From: Oceanospirillum sediminis
Lineage (GTDB): Bacteria > Pseudomonadota > Gammaproteobacteria > Pseudomonadales > Halomonadaceae
Reading direction: 5' to 3'
Assembly: GCF_014164585.1 (NCBI RefSeq)
Contig: NZ_JACJFM010000011.1
Coordinates: 62,001-126,000 of the forward strand
DNA length: 64,000 nt
Positions 1 to 9,505 of the stretch are shown here, piece by piece; position 1 is the first letter of the stretch; the number at the start of each line of letters is the position of its first letter. Both the position numbers and the translations under genes were made by a program. The notes beneath the pieces are model-generated. The model searched no databases. It saw only the letters and a list, made by a program, of their open reading frames with translations, and was not told where the DNA came from.

Positions 1-636
1 ATGACCTACCAGGCAGCTTCTGGAGGTGGTGCCCGTCATATGAAAGAGCTGATTGCTCAGATGGGGATTATCAACTCAGCAGTTGCGGATAAGCTGGATG
101 CGGGTTCTGCGATTTTGGAAGTGGATCGTCTTGTTGCTGAGACTATTCGCAGTGAGCAGATGCCGGTTGATAACTTTGGTGTACCTCTGGCGGGCTCTTT
201 GATTCCTTGGATCGATACCAGGCTCGATAACGGTCAGAGCCGTGAAGAGTGGAAAGCTTTTGCAGAAACCAACAAGATTCTGGGTCTGGGCGATAGCCCG
301 ATTCCAATTGATGGCACCTGTGTTCGTATCGGCGCTATGCGTTGCCACAGCCAGGCGTTTACCATCAAGCTGAAGAAAAATGTGCCGATGGATGAAGTGG
401 AGGCGATGATCGCTGAAGCAAACGACTGGGTGAAAGTGATTCCAAATGAGCGTGACATCACTGCATCTGAGCTGAGCCCGGTTAAAGTCACCGGTACTCT
501 GAGTGTGCCTGTGGGTCGTCTGCGTAAGATGAACCTGGGTGATGAATACCTGAACGCTTTTAGCGTTGGTGATCAGTTGCTGTGGGGCGCTGCCGAACCT
601 CTGCGTCGCATGTTGCGCATTCTGTTAGAAGATTAA
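1..636 (+). CDS. asd: Aspartate-semialdehyde dehydrogenase, 3' part (cut by window start)
   Basis: This enzyme reduces aspartyl-phosphate to aspartate semialdehyde for lysine, threonine and methionine synthesis. The 211 visible residues match the C-terminal part of the proteobacterial Asd family, with the motif [11 protein letters not shown] at the start and the substrate-binding stretch [12 protein letters not shown], whose His116 (visible numbering) is the expected catalytic base. The catalytic cysteine of the family lies upstream of this motif, so it is outside the window. The ATG at base 1 is an internal methionine, not the start. A strong intrinsic terminator follows the stop. The next gene is fimV, as in Pseudomonas relatives. 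Confidence 0.95.
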   Translation: MTYQAASGGGARHMKELIAQMGIINSAVADKLDAGSAILEVDRLVAETIRSEQMPVDNFGVPLAGSLIPWIDTRLDNGQSREEWKAFAETNKILGLGDSPIPIDGTCVRIGAMRCHSQAFTIKLKKNVPMDEVEAMIAEANDWVKVIPNERDITASELSPVKVTGTLSVPVGRLRKMNLGDEYLNAFSVGDQLLWGAAEPLRRMLRILLED

Positions 637-662
637 TTTCACATTGATTTTCTGTGACATTG

Positions 663-689
663 AAAAAGCCTGCCTTTGGCAGGCTTTTT
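663..689 (+). terminator. Intrinsic terminator after asd
   Basis: A perfect stem of twelve pairs (A-run plus GCCTGCC paired with GGCAGGC plus T-run) closes a three-base loop and ends in a run of five T. It lies 27 bases after the asd stop. The A-run on the other side makes it potentially bidirectional. Confidence 0.9.
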
Positions 690-784
690 CCGTTTTTGCG
701 GCAATATTTTACTGTCTGCTAATTTTTAAGCCTTTATTTTCTTAAAAAGAGAAAAAATAGGCTGGCCTGCTATTTGCTAAACTA

Positions 785-813
785 TTGAACAGTTCACATG
801 AAAATAATATAAA
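785..813 (+). promoter_or_regulatory. Putative sigma-70 promoter for fimV
   Basis: TTGAAC (785-790) and TATAAA (808-813) are separated by exactly 17 bases, a near-consensus sigma-70 promoter. It lies about 180 bases before the fimV start, which would give a long leader containing the hairpin at 951-972. Confidence 0.5.
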
Positions 814-950
814 AATGTTAATCTGAATCGGTAAAAAAACGGGCAGATATTCTGACTAATGTGTACAAATCATTGAAATATTGATAAAAGTTACAGTCAG
901 AAAACTATCAACTGACTCTGGTAAAATCTGATATCCTGAGTCAGTATGCC

Positions 951-972
951 GTACTGCTGTTCAGGACAGTAC
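951..972 (+). promoter_or_regulatory. Hairpin in the fimV 5' leader
   Basis: GTACTG (951-956) pairs with CAGTAC (967-972), with a nested CTG/CAG inside. The stem ends eight bases before the AAGGA ribosome binding site (981-985) of fimV, so it could influence translation. The role is inferred only from position. Confidence 0.35.
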
Positions 973-994
973 AAAGTGTTAAGGAATCAGGATT

Positions 995-3900
995 ATGGTG
1001 CGCAAGCTGGCGGGTACTCTGGCAACAATGGGTTTGTTAAGCAGCCCGATAGTGCTGGGGCTGGGACTTGGTAATGCCGAGTTGCAATCTTCTCTGAATC
1101 AGCCGTTAAAGGCCCGGATTCAGTTGTCTCAGACTCAGGGAATATCTCCTTCCGATATTCGGGTGCAACTGGCTGATGAGCAGGCTTTTGCAAGAGCGGG
1201 ACTCGAAAGGCCTTATTTTTTACAAGGGCTGAACTTTTCCGTACAGGAAAATGCGCGAGGGCTTTATATTGATCTGAATAGTGCTTCTGCTATCAGAGAG
1301 CCGTTTCTGAACCTGTTGATTACCGTTGAATCTCCGCAGGGGCGAATGTTGCGTGAATACACTTTCCTGCTGGATCCTCCTTCATACAATAGCGCTGTGA
1401 CTCAGCAGTATGCCAATGCTGTCACGGAACAATATACTCAGCAGGTTGCTGAAGCCGCACCCAGACAACCTGCTCCTCTGGCACCATCTGTCAGACAGAA
1501 TACTGCACAAGCACAAGCACAAGCACAAGCACAAGCACAAGCACAAGCACCTCTGGCTGCTCCGGCAGCTGGAAAGCTGGTATCAGAAGGTGCACGTAGA
1601 GTTGTTGTTGGTCCATCTGGCACTTTATGGAGCCTGGCCAGAGAAAATCGACCGAATAATCGTATTTCAATTAAGCAGGCTATGCTGGCTATTCAGGAAG
1701 CTAACCCTGATGCCTTCCCGACGGGCAATATCAATGATATGGAGTCTGGCAGTACCGTTCTGATTCCTAGTGCGGAGGCTATGACCCGACGTAGTCTGGC
1801 TGAGGCTGCGGCAGAGGTTGAGCGTCAGAACAAAGCATGGGTGTCCCTGAAGGCTGCACTGGCACGGCAGGCTGGAGATAGTACTGCTCAGCCGGTAGCT
1901 AAAGCTGCAGCTGAAAGCGGTCTGAAGCTGGTTGGCGATAGTGATAAAACAGAGAAAACCCCTCCGGCCAACAGTGATAAAACGTCTGAAAAAATAAAAT
2001 CTCTTGAAGAGAAACTGGCTCTTACAGAAGAGAACCTGGATAAAACAGAAAGAGAGAAGTCAGAGCTTTCGGGCCGCCTGAATGATCTGCAAAAGCAGGT
2101 CGGCACTTTGAGAAAGCTGGTTCGATTGAAAGATGAACAGCTGACGGCAATGGAAAAAATGCTGGCTAAACAGAACCAGCTGATAGCGGGTAAAGCTGTA
2201 GATAGCCAGCCTGTTGAAAAGCCGGCAGAGCCAGAAAAAGCAGTGGTTGAAGAGACCTCTCAGATACAGCCGCCCGTGGCTACTGTTTCTGGTATGGCTG
2301 CGACCGGAGCTGTTTCAGCTGGGGCGATAGGCATTGATCTGGCTGCAGAAGCTGAAAAACAGAAAGCAGATGAAGTCACTGAAATACCTGAAGAAAAGAA
2401 ACCAATTGAGCCTTTTAAGATAGATGAGGCACAGGGTACTGAAGAGCTGGAACCGTCAGGTTTTCTGATGGATACTCTGCAAAATAATATGATGGCTATT
2501 GGTGGCGGCATTGCTGCGCTTCTTGCGGCCATTGTTGGTTTCATGGTGCTGCGTCGTAAGAAGGCTGGAGCAGGGAAGAATAGCTCCAAATCCAAACAGG
2601 ATAAACAGGATTCAGATGGTCTGTCCGGAACTGAGATGGCTGGTGCTGCGGCTGTAGGTGCAGCAGGGGTGGTTGCTGCAGATGCAATGGCAGATGGTCT
2701 GGATGATGACTTAGGCGGTCTTGATGATGATCTCGGTGGTGGTCTGGATGACAGCTTAGGTGGCCTTGATGATGATCTCGGCGGTGGTCTGGATGATGAC
2801 TTAGGCGGTCTTGATGATGATCTCGGTGGTGGTCTGGATGACAGCTTAGGTGGCCTTGATGATGACCTCGGTGGTGGTCTGGATGACAGCTTAGGTGGCC
2901 TTGATGATGACCTCGGTGGTGGTCTGGACGATGACTTAGGCGGCTTTGATGATGATCTCAGTGGCGGTCTGGATGATGACTTAGGCGGTCTTGATGATGA
3001 TCTTGATCTTGGTGGTGGCGTTGATGACAGCTTAGGCAGCCTTGATGACGGCCTTGACGGAAGTCTGGATGAACTGGATTCAGATGGCTGGGGTGAAGCA
3101 GCCAGTGAACTTGAAAGTGATGGCGATGATTTTGATCTGGGTGAACTGGACCTGGATGGAGATCTGGACTTTGGTGATTCTGACGATGAGGGTGACGACC
3201 CTTTCGTACAAGCTGAGTCGACAGCGGCGATCGCGCCAGCAAAGGATGCTGATGACGATGAGTTGGCTCAGGATAATGCGGGTTCTGATGAGGAACTGGA
3301 TGATTTACTGCAGTTGGATGATCTGTTGCCAGATGATGAGGTTGTTGCAGATGAGGTTGAAGATCCGGATGAAGGGTTGCTGGATCTTGATGAGTTAATG
3401 GATGATCTGTCGGAAGATGGGACATCTGGTGAGTTAACTTCAGAATCAGATGCAGCTGACCTCTCGGGTTTTGTTGCTGAGGATGAAAGTATCCTTGTAG
3501 ATTCCAATGAAGAAAATGAACCGGAAAATGATTTTCCGGTAGATTTGCTGGCAGAGCTGGAAGACTTATCTGATAGCGATAGTTCTACAGGCGAGGCCCT
3601 GAATCATTCTGAACCTTCAGATAATGAGGAGCAGCCTGATGAGTCTGATGTTTTTAATCCTGAGGATCTGGTTGATCTGGCTCCTGAGGCAGCATCAGCG
3701 GCTGCAGGTGCAACCGTCGCTGCGGCTGTTGCATCAGACTCGAATGAGAAAACTGAGTCAGATACTGATCCGCTGTCTGAAGCTGAGTCCAGTATTGCTG
3801 CCGGGGAATATGAGCATGCAGCAGGAGTATTGCAGAGAGCATTATCAGAAGATAGCGATAACAATGCATTACGACTGAAGTTGATGGAAGTTATGGTTGA

Positions 3901-4783
3901 GCTGGAAGATCAGCCAACATTTGATCATGAAATGCGTTTGCTACAGGCATCCGGAGATGCTGTCGCACTGACTCATGCTTTGGAGTTACAGCACGACATC
4001 AATGAAAAACTGAATTCTGCCAGTCGATCTGCTGTTGATGTCGCCGGTAGTACACCTGTAGGTGAAAACAATGATGATTTTGACCCTATGGATCTTGTTG
4101 AACTGGGCGATGATGTCAGTTTTGATGAAGAGGCTGTATCCCCTGAAGATGACATCATTGATCTTGGCAAAGAGCTGGATGCACTGGAAAGGGATTTTGG
4201 CCGGTTATCTGCAGAGAGTGCTGAGCAGTCTCTGCTTGAAGATGATATTGAATTAACTGAACTGGATTTTGGTGATGATTCCTCAGCTGAAGGGAATACC
4301 CGGTCAGATCAGGTCAGTGTTGCTCAGACTGAAAAAGAGACAGACTATCCGTTGTCAGAACACCAGCAGGTTCTGAGTTCTGGTCATGACGAGGCATCAT
4401 CTCTGGGAGGGCTGAGCTCTTCTGATACTGAAGTCCCGTCAGGTAATGATGCTTTGGAAAGCCTGATGGGGCAGGATCTTGATGACCTTTCTCCATCCCT
4501 GGATGACGTCGGAGGGTTGAGTTCCGAGCAGCTGGCTGATTTAGGTGATCTTGCAGATCTGACTATTTCAGAAGAAGATCTTCTTACCGATGACGATGTG
4601 CTTAATATTGATGGTATTATCGATGAACATGAAGATCCGGCGATTAAACTGGATCTGGCGCGCGCTTACATTGATATGGGTAATGAAGCCTCTGCCCGGG
4701 AAGCGCTGCAGGACGTCTTGCAATATGGTAGTAATGAGCAGAAGGACGACGCTCAGCAATTGATGGAGAAGCTGCAAAGCTGA
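995..4783 (+). CDS. fimV: FimV, polar hub / LysM peptidoglycan-binding protein
   Basis: FimV is an inner-membrane protein that binds peptidoglycan and organises type IV pilus and polar components. The 1262-residue product has a hydrophobic N-terminal signal region (about 1-28), the conserved FimV N-terminal domain, an Ala-Gln dipeptide tract (about 171-185), a LysM-type domain around residues 202-255, a coiled coil near 325-390, one transmembrane segment near 500-518 followed by RRKK, a very acidic cytoplasmic region with a 15-residue repeat (about 568-682), and the C-terminal FimV motif with its TPR-like helix pair near 1210-1262. The ATG at 995 has an AAGGA site ten bases upstream. The truA start follows the stop after one base, so the two are probably translationally coupled. 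Confidence 0.95.
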   Translation: MVRKLAGTLATMGLLSSPIVLGLGLGNAELQSSLNQPLKARIQLSQTQGISPSDIRVQLADEQAFARAGLERPYFLQGLNFSVQENARGLYIDLNSASAIREPFLNLLITVESPQGRMLREYTFLLDPPSYNSAVTQQYANAVTEQYTQQVAEAAPRQPAPLAPSVRQNTAQAQAQAQAQAQAQAPLAAPAAGKLVSEGARRVVVGPSGTLWSLARENRPNNRISIKQAMLAIQEANPDAFPTGNINDMESGSTVLIPSAEAMTRRSLAEAAAEVERQNKAWVSLKAALARQAGDSTAQPVAKAAAESGLKLVGDSDKTEKTPPANSDKTSEKIKSLEEKLALTEENLDKTEREKSELSGRLNDLQKQVGTLRKLVRLKDEQLTAMEKMLAKQNQLIAGKAVDSQPVEKPAEPEKAVVEETSQIQPPVATVSGMAATGAVSAGAIGIDLAAEAEKQKADEVTEIPEEKKPIEPFKIDEAQGTEELEPSGFLMDTLQNNMMAIGGGIAALLAAIVGFMVLRRKKAGAGKNSSKSKQDKQDSDGLSGTEMAGAAAVGAAGVVAADAMADGLDDDLGGLDDDLGGGLDDSLGGLDDDLGGGLDDDLGGLDDDLGGGLDDSLGGLDDDLGGGLDDSLGGLDDDLGGGLDDDLGGFDDDLSGGLDDDLGGLDDDLDLGGGVDDSLGSLDDGLDGSLDELDSDGWGEAASELESDGDDFDLGELDLDGDLDFGDSDDEGDDPFVQAESTAAIAPAKDADDDELAQDNAGSDEELDDLLQLDDLLPDDEVVADEVEDPDEGLLDLDELMDDLSEDGTSGELTSESDAADLSGFVAEDESILVDSNEENEPENDFPVDLLAELEDLSDSDSSTGEALNHSEPSDNEEQPDESDVFNPEDLVDLAPEAASAAAGATVAAAVASDSNEKTESDTDPLSEAESSIAAGEYEHAAGVLQRALSEDSDNNALRLKLMEVMVELEDQPTFDHEMRLLQASGDAVALTHALELQHDINEKLNSASRSAVDVAGSTPVGENNDDFDPMDLVELGDDVSFDEEAVSPEDDIIDLGKELDALERDFGRLSAESAEQSLLEDDIELTELDFGDDSSAEGNTRSDQVSVAQTEKETDYPLSEHQQVLSSGHDEASSLGGLSSSDTEVPSGNDALESLMGQDLDDLSPSLDDVGGLSSEQLADLGDLADLTISEEDLLTDDDVLNIDGIIDEHEDPAIKLDLARAYIDMGNEASAREALQDVLQYGSNEQKDDAQQLMEKLQS
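1505..1549 (+). repeat. Hexanucleotide microsatellite (GCACAA)7 in fimV
   Basis: Seven perfect copies of GCACAA plus a partial copy encode an alternating Ala-Gln tract between the FimV N-terminal domain and the LysM domain. The six-base unit keeps the reading frame when copies are gained or lost. Confidence 0.95.
2696..3040 (+). repeat. 45-bp minisatellite in fimV encoding an acidic 15-residue repeat
   Basis: A half unit at 2696-2719 is followed by units starting at 2720, 2765, 2810, 2855, 2900 and 2945, then a diverged, longer unit at 2990-3040. Each 45-base unit encodes LDDDLGGGLDD(D/S)LGG. DNA-level identity between units is high, including synonymous positions, which points to recent tandem duplication. 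The repeat lies in the cytoplasmic acidic region, just after the transmembrane segment. Confidence 0.95.
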
Positions 4784-4784
4784 T

Positions 4785-5621
4785 ATGAGTGAGTTCCCTG
4801 TTTTTTCTGATAATAACGGCCGTTCAGGCCGTTATGCTATGTGTGTTGAATATAACGGCGCAGCCTATCATGGCTGGCAAACTCAGCAACCCGGCGTTAA
4901 AAGTGTCCAGGAAACTCTGGAACAGGCGCTGAGTAAAGTAGCTAACGAGTCAGTTACTGTACTCTGTTCCGGGCGAACTGATTCCGGAGTGCATGCGTCA
5001 AGCCAGATTGTGCATTTTGATAGCACTGCTTCCCGATCCAGTAAAGCCTGGGTATATGGATGTAATACCAATTTGCCTGATGATATTGCCGTCCGGTGGG
5101 CTATTCCTGTCAAGGATGAATTTCATGCCAGGTATTCAGCAGAAGCCCGGCGATACCGCTATGTGATTTATAATAACCGTGTCAGGCCTGCTCTGATGCA
5201 TGGTCAGATGACCTGGTTTGATCAGCCACTTGATGAAGCCCTTATGGATAACGCGGTGCAGTTATTATTAGGAGAGAACGACTTCTCCTCTTTCAGGGCA
5301 GCGGGATGTCAGTCAAATACCCCATGGCGGAATATTCAGCAGGCCAGCGTCATTCGACGAGGTTGTCTGGTTATTCTGGAAATAAGGGCGAATGCTTTTT
5401 TGCACCATATGATCAGGAATATTGTGGGAGCGCTTTTGCCAGTCGGTACCGGGGAGAAACCTGTGGAATGGATTGCTGAATTATTAGCACTGCGAGACAG
5501 GACTAAAGCGGGAGTTACAGCCCGGCCTGATGGCCTGTATTTTGTTGAAGCTGTTTATCCTGAGCATTTTGGCTTACCTGCCCAGCCCTTAGGGCCTCAT
5601 TTTCTGAGTATGTTTGAGTAA
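4785..5621 (+). CDS. truA: tRNA pseudouridine(38-40) synthase TruA
   Basis: TruA isomerises uridines 38-40 of the tRNA anticodon stem. The 278-residue product has the family signature GRTDSGVHA with the nucleophilic Asp66, and the C-terminal block FLHHMIRNIVGAL typical of TruA. Length fits the family, with a short N-terminal extension of about a dozen residues. It starts one base after the fimV stop. The fimV-truA-trpF order is conserved in Pseudomonas-type gammaproteobacteria. Confidence 0.97.
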   Translation: MSEFPVFSDNNGRSGRYAMCVEYNGAAYHGWQTQQPGVKSVQETLEQALSKVANESVTVLCSGRTDSGVHASSQIVHFDSTASRSSKAWVYGCNTNLPDDIAVRWAIPVKDEFHARYSAEARRYRYVIYNNRVRPALMHGQMTWFDQPLDEALMDNAVQLLLGENDFSSFRAAGCQSNTPWRNIQQASVIRRGCLVILEIRANAFLHHMIRNIVGALLPVGTGEKPVEWIAELLALRDRTKAGVTARPDGLYFVEAVYPEHFGLPAQPLGPHFLSMFE

Positions 5622-5768
5622 TGCTCCTGGTGTCAGACATGAAAGATGGGGAACTGAAACGTCAGCTCTACTCAGAGCATGTTGCCTCTCATTCCATGAC
5701 AGGCCATCACTGGATGCCTGAACTCTTTAACCTGATATCTCCAGATATTTCCGGGGCATAATCGATTT

Positions 5769-6386
5769 ATGAAGCGAACGCGTGTAAAAATTTGTGGTAT
5801 AACTCGCCTGGAAGATGCCCAGAGTGCTATTGATGCAGGAGCAGATGCATTGGGGTTTGTTTTTTATTCTCCCAGCCCCAGATATATCAAACCAGAGAGA
5901 GCAGCTGAAATTATTCAGCAATTGCCTCCTTTTATTTCAACGGTTGGTCTGTTTGTGAATGAAGCGGCCGAAGAGGTGGATCGGATAAGAAAGCTTACTC
6001 AGATTGACCTGCTACAGTTTCATGGCGATGAAACGTCAGTGTTCTGTGAGCAGTTTAACCAGGCCTGGATTAAAGCCCTCAGAGTCAGAGATCAAGGCAG
6101 TCTGCAGCAATCTTTAGCTGAATTTGAATCAGCCAGAGCTGTTCTGCTGGATAGTTATCGACCGGGTGTCCCTGGTGGAACTGGAGAGACGTTTAACTGG
6201 GATCTGATACCTTCTGATTATTCGCGCCCGATTATTCTTGCCGGAGGGTTGACTCCGGACAATATCAGCGATGCCGTACGACAGCTTCAACCCTATGGAG
6301 TTGATGTTTCCGGTGGCGTTGAAGCCAGTAAGGGGATCAAGGATCCCATTAAAATTCATGCATTTATTAGAGGTGCAAATCCGTGA
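5769..6386 (+). CDS. trpF: Phosphoribosylanthranilate isomerase TrpF
   Basis: TrpF catalyses the Amadori rearrangement of phosphoribosylanthranilate in tryptophan synthesis. The 205-residue TIM-barrel protein has the N-terminal KICGIT with the catalytic Cys9, the catalytic Asp128 in LLDSY, and the phosphate-binding motif [10 protein letters not shown] followed by LAGGL. Its stop overlaps the GTG start of trpB by four bases (GTGA), so trpF, trpB and trpA are almost certainly one transcript. I saw no convincing Trp-rich leader peptide upstream. Confidence 0.97.
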   Translation: MKRTRVKICGITRLEDAQSAIDAGADALGFVFYSPSPRYIKPERAAEIIQQLPPFISTVGLFVNEAAEEVDRIRKLTQIDLLQFHGDETSVFCEQFNQAWIKALRVRDQGSLQQSLAEFESARAVLLDSYRPGVPGGTGETFNWDLIPSDYSRPIILAGGLTPDNISDAVRQLQPYGVDVSGGVEASKGIKDPIKIHAFIRGANP

Positions 6387-7603
6387 CCAAGGCGAACACC
6401 TACGCTGAACTGATGCAACTGCCAGATGATAGAGGACACTTTGGTCCTTATGGCGGACGTTTTGTTTCAGAAACGCTGAGCTATGCGTTAGAAGAATTAG
6501 AAGCTACCTATAAAAAACTGTCGGCCGATCCTGATTTTCAGGCTGAGTTTGATAAAGATCTGGCTCATTATGTGGGTCGTCCTTCGCCGCTTTACCACGC
6601 AGAACGATGGTCACGGATGCTGGGTGGTGCGCAGATTTATCTGAAGCGTGAAGATCTTAACCATACTGGTGCACATAAGGTGAATAACACCATCGGTCAG
6701 GCTCTGCTGGCAAAATATACGGGTAAGCCCCGTGTGATTGCGGAAACCGGAGCCGGTCAGCACGGTGTTGCAACGGCCACTGTAGCCGCTCGTTTAGGTC
6801 TGGAATGTGAGATCTATATGGGAGCTGAAGATGTGCGGCGTCAGGCGTTAAATGTCTATCGTATGAAGCTGCTGGGGGCTAAAGTTAATGCCGTTGAGTC
6901 CGGTTCGCGTACGCTTAAAGATGCGATGAACGAAGCGATGCGTGATTGGGTAACCAATGTCGATTCAACATTTTACATCATCGGCACTGTGGCTGGCCCT
7001 CACCCTTATCCTCAGCTGGTGCGTGATTTTAACTCTGTGATTGGCCGTGAAGCCCGTGAACAGAGTCTGACGCAGACAGGTCGATTGCCTGATGCTCTGG
7101 TGGCTTGTGTGGGTGGCGGTTCTAACGCAATGGGGCTGTTTTATCCGTTCCTGGCTGATGAAGCGGTTGCCATGTACGGTGTAGAAGCTGCGGGTGATGG
7201 TCTGGATTCTGGTCGTCATGCAGCGCCTCTGTGTAAAGGTTCTCCGGGGGTTTTACATGGCAACCGAACGTATCTGATGCAGAACCATGACGGTCAGATT
7301 ATCGAGACTCATTCGGTATCAGCTGGCCTGGATTATCCGGGGGTCGGTCCAGAGCATGCTTATCTGAAAGATGCTGGACGTGTGAATTATGTGGCTGCAG
7401 AAGATGAAGAAGTGCTGAGTGCTTTCCGTGAGCTGACACGGGTTGAAGGTATTATGCCTGCTCTGGAGAGTAGCCATGCTCTGGCTTATGGCCGCAAACT
7501 TGCTCAGAGTATGAGTCCTGATCAGCAGATCATTATTAACCTGTCTGGCCGTGGTGATAAAGACATCCACACGGTAGCTGGTATTGATGGCATTACGGTG
7601 TGA
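6383..7603 (+). CDS. trpB: Tryptophan synthase beta chain
   Basis: TrpB condenses indole with serine to make tryptophan, using PLP. The 406-residue product has HTGAHKVNN with the PLP-binding Lys99, the substrate loop [11 protein letters not shown], and the phosphate-binding [10 protein letters not shown]. Length and sequence are typical of the TrpB1 family. It starts with GTG inside the end of trpF and ends at the start region of trpA. Confidence 0.98.
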   Translation: MTKANTYAELMQLPDDRGHFGPYGGRFVSETLSYALEELEATYKKLSADPDFQAEFDKDLAHYVGRPSPLYHAERWSRMLGGAQIYLKREDLNHTGAHKVNNTIGQALLAKYTGKPRVIAETGAGQHGVATATVAARLGLECEIYMGAEDVRRQALNVYRMKLLGAKVNAVESGSRTLKDAMNEAMRDWVTNVDSTFYIIGTVAGPHPYPQLVRDFNSVIGREAREQSLTQTGRLPDALVACVGGGSNAMGLFYPFLADEAVAMYGVEAAGDGLDSGRHAAPLCKGSPGVLHGNRTYLMQNHDGQIIETHSVSAGLDYPGVGPEHAYLKDAGRVNYVAAEDEEVLSAFRELTRVEGIMPALESSHALAYGRKLAQSMSPDQQIIINLSGRGDKDIHTVAGIDGITV

Positions 7604-7611
7604 GGTTGATG

Positions 7612-8415
7612 ATGTCCAGAATTGAACAGAAGTTTGCTCAGCTGAATGAGCAGGGCAAAAAGGCACTGATTCCTTATATCACGGGTGGAGATCCTGAACC
7701 TGGGTATACCGTTGGCTTTATGCATGCACTGGTTGAAGCCGGTGCAGATATGATTGAGTTAGGTATTCCTTTCTCTGATCCTATGGCGGATGGAGAGGTC
7801 ATTCAGAAGGCTCATGAACGCTCTCTGGCTGCTGGCACAACACTGGAAGGCATTCTGGAAATGGTAGCCGAGTTTCGCCAGACAAACCAGGATACACCGG
7901 TTGTTCTGATGGGATACCTGAATCCCATTGAATATATGGGGTATGCTAACTTTGCGCAAAAAGCAAAAACGGCTGGCGTTGATGGCCTGCTGACCGTTGA
8001 TTTGCCACCAGAAGAAGCTGATGACGTTGTTCCTCTGCTGAAGGAAGCCGGGATTGACACTATTTTCTTAATTGCCCCTACCACAACCCCGGCCCGAGCA
8101 GCTAAAATAGCAAGCCATGCTTCCGGTTATCTGTATTATGTTTCGATAAAAGGGGTAACCGGATCTGCGACTCTTGATACTCAGGCGGTTGCTGAAAAAA
8201 CAGCTGAACTCCGACAGTTAACGTCTGTCCCAGTAGCTGTGGGTTTTGGTATCCGGGATGGTGCATCTGCTGCTGCGATCAGTCAGGTTTCTGATGGCGC
8301 AATTGTTGGTAGTGTGCTGGTCAATAAAATTGCTGCTCTGGCGCAAACGCCTGAACAGATCCCGGCAGCTCTGGCTGAAACGCTGAATGAAATGCGTACT
8401 GCCATGGATGCCTGA
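7612..8415 (+). CDS. trpA: Tryptophan synthase alpha chain
   Basis: TrpA cleaves indole-3-glycerol phosphate and passes indole to TrpB. With the ATG at 7612 the product has 267 residues and the catalytic Glu falls at position 49 (ELGIPFSDP), the same as in E. coli TrpA. Alternative starts are ATG 7609 and the GTG at 7600, which overlaps the trpB stop. The second catalytic Asp is in [13 protein letters not shown]-rich hairpin that may end the trp transcript follows about 55 bases downstream. Confidence 0.97.
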   Translation: MSRIEQKFAQLNEQGKKALIPYITGGDPEPGYTVGFMHALVEAGADMIELGIPFSDPMADGEVIQKAHERSLAAGTTLEGILEMVAEFRQTNQDTPVVLMGYLNPIEYMGYANFAQKAKTAGVDGLLTVDLPPEEADDVVPLLKEAGIDTIFLIAPTTTPARAAKIASHASGYLYYVSIKGVTGSATLDTQAVAEKTAELRQLTSVPVAVGFGIRDGASAAAISQVSDGAIVGSVLVNKIAALAQTPEQIPAALAETLNEMRTAMDA

Positions 8416-8469
8416 GCCTTCAACAGCTGATGCTGTAAAAGTGTGCAGATAAAATAAACATCAGATGCT

Positions 8470-8495
8470 GGCCGCCTTCGGGCGGCCTGGCTTTT
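8470..8495 (+). terminator. UUCG-capped hairpin between trpA and accD
   Basis: GGCCGCC (8470-8476) and GGCGGCC (8481-8487) form a seven-pair GC stem closed by a TTCG tetraloop, followed by CTTTT at 8491-8495. It may end or attenuate trp operon transcription, but the T-run is short and starts three bases after the stem. Confidence 0.6.
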
Positions 8496-8521
8496 ATGAA
8501 TTGACCGAAGTAGTTAATAAT

Positions 8522-9499
8522 ATGAGTTGGCTCGAAAAAATTGTTCCTTCGATCGTGCGTTCTGAACGCAATCGCCGTACTAATATCCCTGAGGGGCTAT
8601 GGCGTAAGTGCCCTAAGTGTGAATCTGTTCTGTATCGCCCTGAGCTGGAAAAAAATGTAAACGTTTGTCCTAAGTGTGATCACCATATGCGTCTGACCGC
8701 ACGTAAGCGTCTGGGCTCGTTCCTGGATGAATCAGGTCGCATTGAGCTGTTTACCGATATTGAACCCGTTGATCGTCTGAAATTTAAAGATTCGAAGAAA
8801 TATAAAGATCGTTTGTCAGCGGCTCAGAAAAGCACAGACGAAAAAGATGCTCTGATTGTTATGCGGGGCACAGTGAATGATGTTGAAGTCATTGCCTGTG
8901 CTTTCGAATTTAATTTCATGGGTGGCTCCATGGGATCTGTTGTCGGGCAGCGTTTTGTTAAGGCTGCAGAGCTGGCGCTGGAAGAGAATGTTCCTTTTAT
9001 CTGTTTCTCTGCCAGTGGCGGCGCTCGTATGCAGGAAGCGTTGTTCTCTCTGATGCAGATGGCACGTACCAGTGCTGTACTGGAGAAACTTAAACAGGCT
9101 GGCGTGCCGTATATTTCTGTACTGACAGATCCTGTTTATGGCGGTGTTTCTGCCAGTCTGGCTATGCTGGGTGATCTGAACATTGCAGAACCTTTTGCCC
9201 TGTGTGGTTTTGCCGGTCCTCGTGTTATTGAGCAAACCGTTCGCGAAAAACTGCCGGAAGGTTTCCAGCGCAGCGAATTCCTGCTGGAGCATGGCACTGT
9301 AGATATGATTCTGCACCGTCACGAAATGCGTGATCGTGTGTCTGCTATCCTGCTGAAACTGACTGGAATGCCTGCTGCTCCGATTACTGAAGAAACCCCG
9401 GATGATGAATCTGAAACTGTAGACAGTGGTGAACCTGAAGCCGCAGAAAGCAGTGATCATTCCTCTGAAAAAACTGAAGCTGATAAAGCGGCGGGTTGA
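8522..9499 (+). CDS. accD: Acetyl-CoA carboxylase carboxyltransferase beta subunit
   Basis: AccD forms, with AccA, the carboxyltransferase that makes malonyl-CoA for fatty acid synthesis. The start at 8522 gives the canonical N-terminus [10 protein letters not shown] and 325 residues; an in-frame start at 8465 would translate the upstream hairpin and is unlikely. The zinc ribbon CPKC...CPKC is at about residues 28-50, and the CoA-binding [11 protein letters not shown] is in the crotonase-like core. The last 35 or so residues form an acidic low-complexity tail that core AccD does not need. folC follows after six bases. Confidence 0.97.
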   Translation: MSWLEKIVPSIVRSERNRRTNIPEGLWRKCPKCESVLYRPELEKNVNVCPKCDHHMRLTARKRLGSFLDESGRIELFTDIEPVDRLKFKDSKKYKDRLSAAQKSTDEKDALIVMRGTVNDVEVIACAFEFNFMGGSMGSVVGQRFVKAAELALEENVPFICFSASGGARMQEALFSLMQMARTSAVLEKLKQAGVPYISVLTDPVYGGVSASLAMLGDLNIAEPFALCGFAGPRVIEQTVREKLPEGFQRSEFLLEHGTVDMILHRHEMRDRVSAILLKLTGMPAAPITEETPDDESETVDSGEPEAAESSDHSSEKTEADKAAG

Positions 9500-9505
9500 T
9501 TCAGG

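Larger units (their letters stand above)
637..994. other. asd-fimV intergenic region
   Basis: This 358-base gap holds no gene that I can support. It contains the asd terminator, a good sigma-70-type promoter for fimV, an 8-bp inverted repeat (911-918 with 938-945) and a hairpin in the fimV 5' leader. The middle part is AT-rich. Confidence 0.7.

Noticed and set aside
5696-5761. A 21-codon open frame ending eight bases before trpF, considered as a trp leader peptide
   Set aside because: It has a single Trp codon, no clear ribosome binding site and no terminator/antiterminator pair, so attenuation is not supported.
8816-9460. A 214-codon open frame opposite accD
   Set aside because: It is antisense to a clear accD gene; composition is biased and no motif is visible.
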